Part shown: one piece after another, positions 6,473 to 13,229 of the stretch
How the letters are laid out: the number at the start of each line of letters is the position of its first letter
How positions within the stretch are numbered: the stretch's first letter is position 1
Assembly: GCA_003167555.1 (NCBI GenBank)
Contig: PMSN01000002.1
Coordinates: forward strand, 1-42,105
Length of the DNA stretch: 42,105 nt
Direction of reading: 5' to 3'
From: Spartobacteria bacterium
Lineage (GTDB): Bacteria > Verrucomicrobiota > Verrucomicrobiia > Chthoniobacterales > UBA10450
The notes under the pieces: model-generated
Database searches by the model: none
What the model was told of the DNA's origin: nothing
Seen by the model: the letters and a program-made list of their open reading frames with translations, nothing else
Program-made: the position numbers and the translations under genes

Positions 6473-7566
6473 GCGACGACGTTTCTCCTCCTTCCTGCCC
6501 CGTTCCCGTTGCTCTTCCTGCTCGGTGTCTCCTTGTCGTACTCCAAACGAAAACCGTCGTCCGCATACTTGGGAGCCTTTAATGTCGCAACGACTGCTCT
6601 TGCGATGCGTTCGACGACAGGCACCACAACAGAGTTTCCAAATTGCTTGTACGCTTGCGTATCTGAAACGGGAATTTTGAAGTCTTCTGGGAATCCCATC
6701 AGCCGAGCGCACTCCCGAGGGGTCAGCCGACGGGGATTTTTTTTTGTTCCCTGCGAGATGAGGATTTCCGACCCATCTTTGTAGTAGCGTGCGCTAAGCG
6801 TGCGAGCGGTGTCTTTGCCCGTCATGAGTCCGAATCCGAATCCATTTCCAGCCGCTCGATGCTTCGCTGCGTAGTCCTGCAAATATTGCCAGAGGTGAGC
6901 ACTGAGCGTGTACTTTTCTGGAACCTTTTTGTCTAGAATTGAAGCGAGTTGCGGCCCGATTTTTGGAAATTCAGGAAACTTGAATCCAACGTTTTTTTTG
7001 AAGCCAACGAGATAAATACGTTCCCGATGTTGCGGGACGAGTCCTCTCGCATCCACGACCTGGGGAAAAACATGGTAACCGAGTCCCTTCTCAAGCGTGT
7101 CTTTTATGACTTGGAACGTTCTCCCTTTGTCGTGGGTAGTCAGATTTTTGACGTTCTCTAGGACGAAGGCTCTCGGTCGGTGGTAATCAATAATGTCGGC
7201 GATTGAGAAAAAAAGATTGCCTTGCTCCTTGTCGTCGAACCCATGCTTTCTGCCGAGGCTTAGCTTTTTTGAAACGCCCGCGATGCTGAACGGCTGACAT
7301 GGAAAACCCGCACAAAGAATGTCGTGTTTGCGAATTTCAGAAACGGCGACATCGTGGATGTCTCCAACTGGCTCCTCTCCAAAGTTAGCTTCGTAAGTGA
7401 TGCGAGAAAACGCATTCCAGTCCGAAGAGAAAACGCATTTTGCGCCAGCACGTTCAAACGCAATTCGGAATCCTCCAATCCCGCAGAACAGGTCGATAAA
7501 GCGGAATTGCTCCCTTCGCTTTCGGTCTGTCTGAATCGTTGGGTCTGCGGACTGTTTGTTAAGCAT
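6469..7566 (-). CDS. Dcm-type DNA (cytosine-5) methyltransferase
   Basis: 365 residues. It transfers a methyl group from S-adenosylmethionine to C5 of cytosine to protect the host from the neighbouring nuclease. C5-methylase motifs appear in order: I (FIDLFCGIGGFR, residues 23-34), IV with catalytic Cys 90 (GFPCQPFS), VI (FVLENVKNL), VIII (QHRERIYLVGF), a target-recognition region, then IX (RRLTPRECARLMGFP) and X (KQFGNSVVVPV). The overall order and the partner Vsr suggest CCWGG-like specificity. It is the first gene of the M-R-V unit, and a palindrome overlaps its start codon. Confidence 0.93.
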   Translation of the reverse strand: MLNKQSADPTIQTDRKRREQFRFIDLFCGIGGFRIAFERAGAKCVFSSDWNAFSRITYEANFGEEPVGDIHDVAVSEIRKHDILCAGFPCQPFSIAGVSKKLSLGRKHGFDDKEQGNLFFSIADIIDYHRPRAFVLENVKNLTTHDKGRTFQVIKDTLEKGLGYHVFPQVVDARGLVPQHRERIYLVGFKKNVGFKFPEFPKIGPQLASILDKKVPEKYTLSAHLWQYLQDYAAKHRAAGNGFGFGLMTGKDTARTLSARYYKDGSEILISQGTKKNPRRLTPRECARLMGFPEDFKIPVSDTQAYKQFGNSVVVPVVERIARAVVATLKAPKYADDGFRLEYDKETPSRKSNGNGAGRRRNVVA

Positions 7567-7578
7567 CTTCTGCTTAAC
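7558..7578. promoter_or_regulatory. Inverted repeat across the methylase start codon
   Basis: GTTAAGCA-tcttc-TGCTTAAC, with the methylase ATG at 7566-7564 inside it. It could be an operator for autoregulation of the modification gene, or an mRNA hairpin limiting its translation. Confidence 0.45.
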
Positions 7579-7634
7579 AGTCTGTCCGCTTCCTCAGCTT
7601 TTCCAAAGAAGTTTTTTCTTAAACCTCTCCTTTT

Positions 7635-8735
7635 TTAAAAAACTCCCTCTAACGCACCCTTCTGTGGAATAGAGTGCCAGTAGTGCGTCTCAAGCACCTT
7701 CGTGGTGTTGCCCATCCAAGAGGCAACGATTGCCATTGTTTTTCCTGCCGACAGGGCTGCACTCGCAAAACTGTGCCTCATGGAATGGGGGGTTATATGC
7801 TGCGTAGCACCAATCCAACCATTTTGCTTCGCTTCTTTTATGAACGAATTGAACCTGTCTCGGAAATCATATCTATACCAAACGGTTCCCTTTCCCTTCC
7901 TAAGCGCCCACTTCTGTTCTGCAGCAAATGGATATTCGTTTAGCAAAAAATCTTCGAACTGTTGCACTATCGGAACCACTCTTGGTTTCTTATTCTTTGT
8001 TTCAAAAATCATCCCGTCGGTTTCTTCAAAATAGGGAATGTAAATATTGCTGTTGGCGATATGGAACCAATGAGTTCGCGCCATCACGATTTCCTTCTTC
8101 CTCATCCCCGCGTAAAAGCCGCACATCAAAATAAATTTAAGGTCTAAATCTGTGTAATGCGTTACCGAGTTCGTGCAGTAAGTCATTAAATTCGCTATCT
8201 CCCACGGTTCTAAGTACTGGTCGCGTGCAACTGCGTGCGGCTTCGGTCTGAACACTCCTTTCACTCCTCGGAGAAAATCGGTATCGATTTTATCGTTTTC
8301 TTTTAACCACCTAACGAATCCCCTCAGCCTTCCCAAGTAAGTCTGACGTGTCGTGTCGGGAGATTTGATTGTGCTGTCGAAAAACGCTTGGGAATCCTTC
8401 AACTCTACTTCTAAGCAGATGTCTTTTTTTATCGCTTTGAAAAACGTCTCTACGCAATGCCTCGTCCCTCGGTCCGTCGCTTTGGTAAATTTACGGTCTC
8501 TCCTCTGTTCGGCTAAATAAGTGTCTAAATCGCTCTGCCACGTTCCGACTCCTGCGATGCTCGGGCGTCCTTTAATCTGCTTCGCCTTTTTGAGGGCCTC
8601 GTTGTAGTTCTCCTTTTTTATTTTCAACGACAGATGGCGCTGCTTTCCACCTTTCACGGGCGTGAAGTGCATCCACCAAACCCCTCCTCGGAGGTAAACA
8701 TTGTATCTTGGCTGTCGGGGCTTTTTGAGCTTCAT
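7635..8735 (-). CDS. Tyrosine recombinase / site-specific integrase
   Basis: 366 residues. The N-terminal arm and core-binding regions (residues 1-170) are followed by a catalytic domain with Arg 212 (CGFYAGMRKKEI), His 317 and Arg 320 (TPHSMRHSFASA) and the nucleophile Tyr 352 (LETHYWH). The usual GH before the Tyr helix is MGN here. It should catalyse integration and excision of the island. The gene reads away from the presumed attachment site at about 8,900, and its leader is occupied by a long inverted repeat that includes its ribosome-binding site. It is AT-rich like the rest of the island. Confidence 0.9.
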   Translation of the reverse strand: MKLKKPRQPRYNVYLRGGVWWMHFTPVKGGKQRHLSLKIKKENYNEALKKAKQIKGRPSIAGVGTWQSDLDTYLAEQRRDRKFTKATDRGTRHCVETFFKAIKKDICLEVELKDSQAFFDSTIKSPDTTRQTYLGRLRGFVRWLKENDKIDTDFLRGVKGVFRPKPHAVARDQYLEPWEIANLMTYCTNSVTHYTDLDLKFILMCGFYAGMRKKEIVMARTHWFHIANSNIYIPYFEETDGMIFETKNKKPRVVPIVQQFEDFLLNEYPFAAEQKWALRKGKGTVWYRYDFRDRFNSFIKEAKQNGWIGATQHITPHSMRHSFASAALSAGKTMAIVASWMGNTTKVLETHYWHSIPQKGALEGVF

Positions 8736-8736
8736 G

Positions 8737-8795
8737 TAAGTTGTCCTTGTTGCAGATTACCTCTTCTCCAAAAAGTGTCCAACAAGGACAACTTA
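8737..8795. promoter_or_regulatory. 16-bp inverted repeat in the integrase leader, masking its RBS
   Basis: TAAGTTGTCCTTGTTG (8737-8752) and its perfect complement (8780-8795) are separated by 27 bases. Read on the minus strand, the proximal arm contains AAGGAC a few bases before the integrase ATG, so a leader hairpin would bury the Shine-Dalgarno. As DNA it could equally be an operator or recombinase arm sites. A second inverted repeat, TTATTAC/GTAATAA, lies at 8804-8834. Confidence 0.55.
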
Positions 8796-8891
8796 TGGGA
8801 GAATTATTACAGTCGTAATTGCAGGATGTAATAACATGTCTGGACCTCGAGGCAAGATAATCCCGTCTTCTCCCTCTTGGCAAAAACTCGA

Positions 8892-8929
8892 CGCTTGGTA
8901 AAATCGCCTTCCCGTTTTTACCAGCGATG
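8892..8929. other. Candidate attachment core at the thioesterase 3' end
   Basis: CGCTTGGTAAAA (8892-8903) and TTTTACCAGCG (8916-8926) form near-perfect inverted arms around a 12-base spacer. The thioesterase stop codon (8918-8920) lies inside. The layout resembles a tyrosine-recombinase core site. CCAGCGATG (8921-8929) recurs at 1-9. The structure could also be a simple hairpin ending the thioesterase transcript. Confidence 0.4.
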
Positions 8930-9391
8930 GAAGGCGGGATGGCCCTCCTTCACGGCAACAAATGTCCCGCGGCAAGTCGCGCAAACTTTTCCGCCCGCGG
9001 TCAGCGTCCCGTCGATCGTCGCGCGATTTCCCTCGGACTCCGCCACTTTCGCGGAAAGAAAAACCGGCGCGTTTGTCGGCGTGGGTCGCAGGAGTTTGAT
9101 CGCGTAATCCGCCGTGACCGTGCAGGGCGGACTATCTTCGCCCGCTTGGTTCATCAAATGCCAGGCCGCGGTCCAGTTGCAGTGGCAATCGAGGAGCGCT
9201 CCGATAATGCCGCCGTTCAAGACGCCGGGAAATGCTTCATAGCGCGTCTCCGGTTTCCATTCCGCGACAACTTCATCACCGCGCGGGAAACTGCGGATGT
9301 GCAGCCCGTCCGGATTTGCCGGCCCGCAACCGAAGCACGCATTCTCCGGCGCGTAACGCTCCTGAAGCGATTGCGATTCAGCGTCCGTCAT
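8918..9391 (-). CDS. PaaI-family hotdog thioesterase
   Basis: 157 residues. The hotdog fold of acyl-CoA thioesterases is shown by NACFGCGPANPDGLHI near the N-terminus, GVLNGGIIGALLDCHCNWTAA (helix with the catalytic-region Gly/Asp) and closing strands (VTADYAIKLLRPTP, FLSAKVAESEGNRATIDGTL). It would hydrolyse a short or aromatic acyl-CoA. It starts 6 bases after the prpC stop and is very likely the last gene of the methylcitrate operon, perhaps relieving propionyl-CoA build-up. Its last codons (HRW) lie in the presumed integration site of the island, so its 3' end may have been supplied by the element. Confidence 0.85.
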   Translation of the reverse strand: MTDAESQSLQERYAPENACFGCGPANPDGLHIRSFPRGDEVVAEWKPETRYEAFPGVLNGGIIGALLDCHCNWTAAWHLMNQAGEDSPPCTVTADYAIKLLRPTPTNAPVFLSAKVAESEGNRATIDGTLTAGGKVCATCRGTFVAVKEGHPAFHRW

Positions 9392-9397
9392 CGATCG

Positions 9398-10537
9398 CTA
9401 CGCCCCGTTGGCCGCTGACCCCGGATAAGGCCGCAACTTTGGACCTGTGTAGAGCGAGCGCGGCCGGATAAGCCGATTGTGATCGTGCTGCTCGACAACG
9501 TGTGCGCACCATCCCGCGATGCGCGATACGGCGAAGATCGGCGTGTTCAATTCCGGCGGGAACTTCAACATCGTGAACACCGGCGCCGCATAGAGATCGA
9601 CATTCGCGCACAATTGTTTCTCGCGCTCCATCGTCGCTTCGAGATTTTCGCAGATGGGCACCCACTGCTCCTTGCCCAGGCGCTTCCCGAGATCGCGCGC
9701 GATCTCGCGCATGATCGGCACGCGCGAATCGCCTTTCTTATAAACGCGATGGCCGAAGCCCATGATCTTTTTTTTCTGCGCCAGCGCATCCATCATCCAT
9801 TTCTCAGCACGATCCGCCGTTCCGATATCGTCGAGCATCTTCATCGATTCTTCGTTCGCGCCGCCGTGCAACGGACCCTTCAACGTCCCACACGCCGAGG
9901 TCACCGCCGCGTACATGTCGGCGAGAGTCGACGCGGTGACGCGCGCCGCGAAAGTGGAGGCGTTGAACTCGTGGTCCGCGTAGAGGATGTAAATCGTGTC
10001 GAGCATTCGGATTTGCCAATCCTGCGGAACGCCGCCGGTGAGCTTGTAGAAAAAATTTCCGGCGTGCGTGAGGTCGGGCTTGTCTTCAATCGGCTCCAGC
10101 CCCTGCAAAATGCGCCAGCCATCGGTCACCAGGGTCGAAACACGCGCGAGCAACCGGATCGCTTTGCGAATGTTGGCGGCGTGCGAGTGATCGTTCAGAT
10201 CGGGATCGAAGGGCGCGAGTATGGAAACGCCGGTGCGCAGCATATCCATCGGGTGCGTGTTTTTCGGCATGAGCCGAAGCATTTCCAAAACCGGCTCGGG
10301 CAACGCGCGCTCAGCCGCGAGCGCTTTTGAAAACGCCGCCAGCTCCTCGGTCGAAGGCAGCTCGCCGTTCAGCAGCAAATACGCGACTTCCTCGAAGTTC
10401 GCCTTCTGCGCCATTTCGTGAATGTCATATCCGCGGTACATCAGACCCGCGTTCGGATCGACCCAGCAAATCTCCGTTTCCCCCGCCACCACGCCGGCGA
10501 GCCCCGGACTATAAGAAGGTTTGGTCTCAGTGGTCAT
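9398..10537 (-). CDS. prpC: 2-methylcitrate synthase / citrate synthase family
   Basis: 379 residues. Condenses propionyl-CoA (or acetyl-CoA) with oxaloacetate. Citrate-synthase landmarks are present: GLMYRGYDIHEMA near the N-terminus, the first catalytic His in GPLHGGANEE, the second in MGFGHRVYKKGDSR, and the catalytic Asp in CANVDLYAAPV. The short ~370-residue form is typical of Gram-positive-like and methylcitrate synthases. It sits in an operon behind prpD and prpB, which supports the methylcitrate role; sequence alone does not exclude citrate synthase activity. Confidence 0.88.
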   Translation of the reverse strand: MTTETKPSYSPGLAGVVAGETEICWVDPNAGLMYRGYDIHEMAQKANFEEVAYLLLNGELPSTEELAAFSKALAAERALPEPVLEMLRLMPKNTHPMDMLRTGVSILAPFDPDLNDHSHAANIRKAIRLLARVSTLVTDGWRILQGLEPIEDKPDLTHAGNFFYKLTGGVPQDWQIRMLDTIYILYADHEFNASTFAARVTASTLADMYAAVTSACGTLKGPLHGGANEESMKMLDDIGTADRAEKWMMDALAQKKKIMGFGHRVYKKGDSRVPIMREIARDLGKRLGKEQWVPICENLEATMEREKQLCANVDLYAAPVFTMLKFPPELNTPIFAVSRIAGWCAHVVEQHDHNRLIRPRSLYTGPKLRPYPGSAANGA

Positions 10538-10607
10538 ACGTTTTTCTTTAGAATCTGATTAGCTCCAACATGACCGATGAGCGGCGAACGTCCAATAGAC
10601 TCGAGAA

Positions 10608-11522
10608 TCAAGTCTCTGAAGTTCGACGTTGGGCGTTGGACGTTGGACGTTGGACGTTTTCTTCCGTCTCATATCCCGGCCAGCTCTCCGCCGCCGGATC
10701 GTAATCCAGCAGCTCATATAGCTCTTTCCGCGTCTGCATCTTCTCCACCCACGCGCTCTGCGTCCCCTCTTCTTTCAACGCGCGGAAAAATTCATCGGTC
10801 GCCTTCATCGCGACGCGAAAGGCGCTCATCGGAAAAATCACCATCCGGTATCCGATCTCTTCGAGTTCCTTGAAACTGAGCAGCGGACTCTTGCCGAACT
10901 CCGTCATGTTCGCGAGCAGCGGCACTCTCACTTCCCGCGCGAACGCCTTGAACTCGGTTGCATCCTGCAATGCTTCCGGAAAAATCGCATCCGCGCCCGC
11001 TTCGACATAAAGCAACGCGCGCTTCACCGCGTCATCGAAGCTTTCGACGGCCCGCGCATCCGTGCGCGCCATAATCACAAAATCGCTGTCCCGTCGCGCT
11101 CGCACCGCCGCTTTGATTTTCTCCGCCATCTCCTCGGCCGGAACGAGCGTTTTCCCCGCGAGATGACCGCAACGCTTGGGAAATTCCTGGTCCTCGATAT
11201 GGCAGCCAGCGAGGCCGGCGCGCTCCAGCTCGAAGATCGTGCGCGCGACACTTTCCGCTCCGCCGAAACCGGTATCGGCATCGACTAACGCGGGGATCTT
11301 CACCGCCTTCGCGATGTAACCGGCGAGCTGCGCCACTTCCGTGAGCGTGAGCAGACCGATATCCGGCACGCCGGCAGTCGCATTCGCCAAACCCGCGCCG
11401 CTGACATAGACCGCGGAAAATCCGGCGCGCTCGACTTGTCGCGCAAACGCCGCGTTCGGCACGCCCGGCATCGCGACGCAACCATCGCGAATCAGCTTGC
11501 GTAAATGTGAAGCAGTAGTCAT
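10608..11522 (-). CDS. prpB: 2-methylisocitrate lyase
   Basis: 304 residues from the ATG at 11522; the open frame reaches 11639, but that upstream part is a dispersed repeat. Cleaves 2-methylisocitrate to pyruvate and succinate. The PEP-mutase/ICL fold is shown by GAGLANATAGVPD, VDADTGFGG (metal-binding Asp residues), CHIEDQEFPKRCGHLAGK with the catalytic Cys of the KRCGH loop, and MARTDARAVE. The last ~16 residues (NVQRPTSNAQRRTS) are encoded by a tandem heptamer array and are foreign to the family. The start codon lies in one arm of a dispersed palindrome. Confidence 0.9.
   Translation of the reverse strand: MTTASHLRKLIRDGCVAMPGVPNAAFARQVERAGFSAVYVSGAGLANATAGVPDIGLLTLTEVAQLAGYIAKAVKIPALVDADTGFGGAESVARTIFELERAGLAGCHIEDQEFPKRCGHLAGKTLVPAEEMAEKIKAAVRARRDSDFVIMARTDARAVESFDDAVKRALLYVEAGADAIFPEALQDATEFKAFAREVRVPLLANMTEFGKSPLLSFKELEEIGYRMVIFPMSAFRVAMKATDEFFRALKEEGTQSAWVEKMQTRKELYELLDYDPAAESWPGYETEENVQRPTSNAQRRTSET
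10626..10660. repeat. Tandem heptamer array (CGTTGGR)
   Basis: About four head-to-tail units of the form CGTTGGG/CGTTGGA, ending CGTTTT. The array runs into the 3' end of prpB and encodes its odd C-terminal tail. A related array lies in the linker of the B12/GTPase gene (20109-20137), with the same trailing CGTTTTCTT. Confidence 0.8.
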
Positions 11523-11609
11523 TCCGAGCGGAGTCGAGGAACCCCGGTGCGAAGTTTGCCTGTAATGCAGCGGGATCCCTCGACTTCGCTGCGCTGCGCT
11601 CGGGATGAC
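11518..11609. repeat. Dispersed palindromic repeat upstream of prpB
   Basis: GTCATTCCGAGCGGAGTCGA at the left is mirrored by a right arm that reads TCGACTTCGCT...CGGGATGAC. The same family, with arms reading GTCATCCCGAGCGAAGTCGA, lies at 13073-13184. It fills nearly all the prpD-prpB gap, and its left arm includes the prpB start codon. Confidence 0.8.
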
Positions 11610-11628
11610 GGCCGATTTTTCAAAGTCA

Positions 11629-13020
11629 CTACCTCGCAATCTGGACCGATTTCATCAATTCGTTGACGCTGGCGGCGTTCTCGATTTTCCAGGCGTGCTC
11701 CAAAACTTTCTTCGCGCGGTCTTCTCCGAGCGCCGGCGCGGCGAGGAATTTGAACTTCCCTTCCACCTCCGAATCCTTCAGCGGATTTTTTGCGTTGCCG
11801 AGCGGATAATCGACCCGCTTCGAAAGCGTACGGCCGTCGGACAACTCGACATGCACGATATTGGCCACCGCCTCCGCATAGATCGCGCTCAGTTCATCGT
11901 TCCGCTGCACTTTCACGTTCTCGAGAAACTTCACGATGCCGGGCTCGGTGAAACGCGCCGGCTCAAACTGCTTGTCCGTGATTTCGCCGTCGATCAAGGC
12001 CACCGCCGTGATGTAAGGCAGACTGTGATCGGCCGTCTCGCGATTTTGCGGCCGCCATTTTTCCGGCTCGCTCCCGATGATGTCGACCGAAGCATCGTGA
12101 CTCTCGATCATCATCGATTTTACCTTGGAAAGATCGTCGATTTGTTTCCGCAAAAAGAGCGCAGCTTCGATGGCGCTTTGGCTGTGATACTCCGCCGGCC
12201 AAAATTTGATGCTCGTTCGTAAAATCATCGCCGCGGTCCCTTCGGTGTCGCCCTTTCCGCGGATGACAAATTTCGAGCCGACATCGCCGAGCGAGACGCC
12301 GAGTTCTTTTTCAAATCCCATTTGTCCTTCGAAAATCGGAGCCGGCCCGGTCATCCCCGCGCGCGCAAGCAGCGCCGAGTAAACGCCGTGACGCGCCGCG
12401 TTCGCGAAGGCCACGCCTTTCCAGTGGGATAATTCACCGACGCGCGCCTGGCGCAGCGCCGCGCAGGCGACCCCCGCGATGTTGACCGCGTGCCGGGTCT
12501 TCTCGGGATCGAGCTTCATCAACTTCGCCGCGGCCAGCGCGGTGGAGAACGCGCCGTACGTCACATGGTCCCAACCGCGGGCGCGAATGCTGGCGGCATC
12601 GCACAAGCGGCATTGCACTTCGTAGGCCAGCGCGATCGCCGTGATGAATTCGCGGCCATCGGCGCCGACGCTCTCCGCCACAGCGAGCGCGGCAGCGATG
12701 TTATCGCTGGGATGTGCCGGTTCTTTTGAGAGGTAGGTGTCGTTGTAATCGAAATAGCGAATGCAGCAGCCGGTCGCGAACGCGGCCCAGTCCGGCGGCG
12801 CTTGATGATTAGTTCCGATAATCGTCGCGCCATTCTTCGCCGAAAAATCGGACGCAACCTTTCGCGCGATCACGCACGGCTCCTCGTTCCACGCGCCGAG
12901 CGCGCAGCCTAACGAATCGATCACGCGCCGTTTCACTTCATGCACCACCGCCTCCGAGAGATCTTCGTAGCGGAGCGTGACAGCAAAATTGGCGAGTTGG
13001 TGAGCGAGCGTCGTGGTCAT
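11629..13020 (-). CDS. prpD: MmgE/PrpD family 2-methylcitrate dehydratase
   Basis: 463 residues from the ATG at 13020 (MTTTLAHQLANFAV); the longer frame to 13077 runs into a repeat. PrpD dehydrates 2-methylcitrate to 2-methyl-cis-aconitate without an iron-sulfur cluster. Typical stretches are VIDSLGCALGAW, CIRYFDYNDTYLSKEPAHPSDN (conserved Asp/His region of the family), AYEVQCRLCDAAS, HVTYGAFSTALAAAKLM and KFWPAEYHSQSAIEAAL. It is the first gene of the prpD-prpB-prpC-thioesterase series. A divergent CoA-transferase gene begins about 210 bases away. Confidence 0.88.
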   Translation of the reverse strand: MTTTLAHQLANFAVTLRYEDLSEAVVHEVKRRVIDSLGCALGAWNEEPCVIARKVASDFSAKNGATIIGTNHQAPPDWAAFATGCCIRYFDYNDTYLSKEPAHPSDNIAAALAVAESVGADGREFITAIALAYEVQCRLCDAASIRARGWDHVTYGAFSTALAAAKLMKLDPEKTRHAVNIAGVACAALRQARVGELSHWKGVAFANAARHGVYSALLARAGMTGPAPIFEGQMGFEKELGVSLGDVGSKFVIRGKGDTEGTAAMILRTSIKFWPAEYHSQSAIEAALFLRKQIDDLSKVKSMMIESHDASVDIIGSEPEKWRPQNRETADHSLPYITAVALIDGEITDKQFEPARFTEPGIVKFLENVKVQRNDELSAIYAEAVANIVHVELSDGRTLSKRVDYPLGNAKNPLKDSEVEGKFKFLAAPALGEDRAKKVLEHAWKIENAASVNELMKSVQIAR

Positions 13021-13072
13021 GAAAAAGTGACGCTGCAATCTGGCGATTAATCGCCGCGCGGCAACCTCAGCC

Positions 13073-13184
13073 GTCATCCCGAGCGAAGCGCAGCGGAGTC
13101 AACGGTCATCCCGAGCGAAGTCGAGGGACCCCGTGGAGAGTCGCTCGACTTGCGCCGGGGTTCCTCGACTTCGCTCGGAATGAC
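13073..13184. repeat. Compound dispersed palindrome between prpD and the CoA-transferase gene
   Basis: Three arms of the GTCATYCCGAGCGAAG...TCGA family occur: two direct (from 13073 and about 13105) and one inverted (ending 13184), plus CCCCGTGGAG...CCGGGG internal pairing. It fills most of the divergent intergenic region that must also hold both promoters. Confidence 0.8.
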
Positions 13185-13229
13185 AAAGCTTTCTTGATTC
13201 GTCCAATTCGTGGTTAAATCTCTTTCCAC

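Larger units (their letters stand above)
1..8929. mobile_element. Integrative and mobilizable element (putative), left limit uncertain
   Basis: The stretch is visibly AT-richer than the DNA after about 8,900. It combines a tyrosine recombinase near its right end, mobilization genes with an oriT-like segment, and a restriction-modification-Vsr cargo. The right end touches the 3' end of a thioesterase gene, the kind of target tyrosine recombinases use. The 9-mer CCAGCGATG at 8921-8929 recurs at 1-9. No type IV secretion genes are seen, so transfer would need a helper. The true left end may lie before the window. Confidence 0.6.

Noticed and set aside
8572-8883. 103-codon minus-strand open frame over the integrase leader
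   Set aside because: It overlaps the integrase N-terminus out of frame and crosses the inverted repeat; no supporting motif.
8918-9391. A tRNA gene as integration target at the island's right end
   Set aside because: No tRNA-like cloverleaf or TPsiC-loop sequence is seen; the end of the thioesterase gene is the visible junction.
10626-10660. Short tandem array as a CRISPR
   Set aside because: Units are 7 bases without spacers and no cas genes are present.
11605-12222. 205-codon forward open frame under prpD
   Set aside because: Shadow of prpD with biased composition and no recognisable family.
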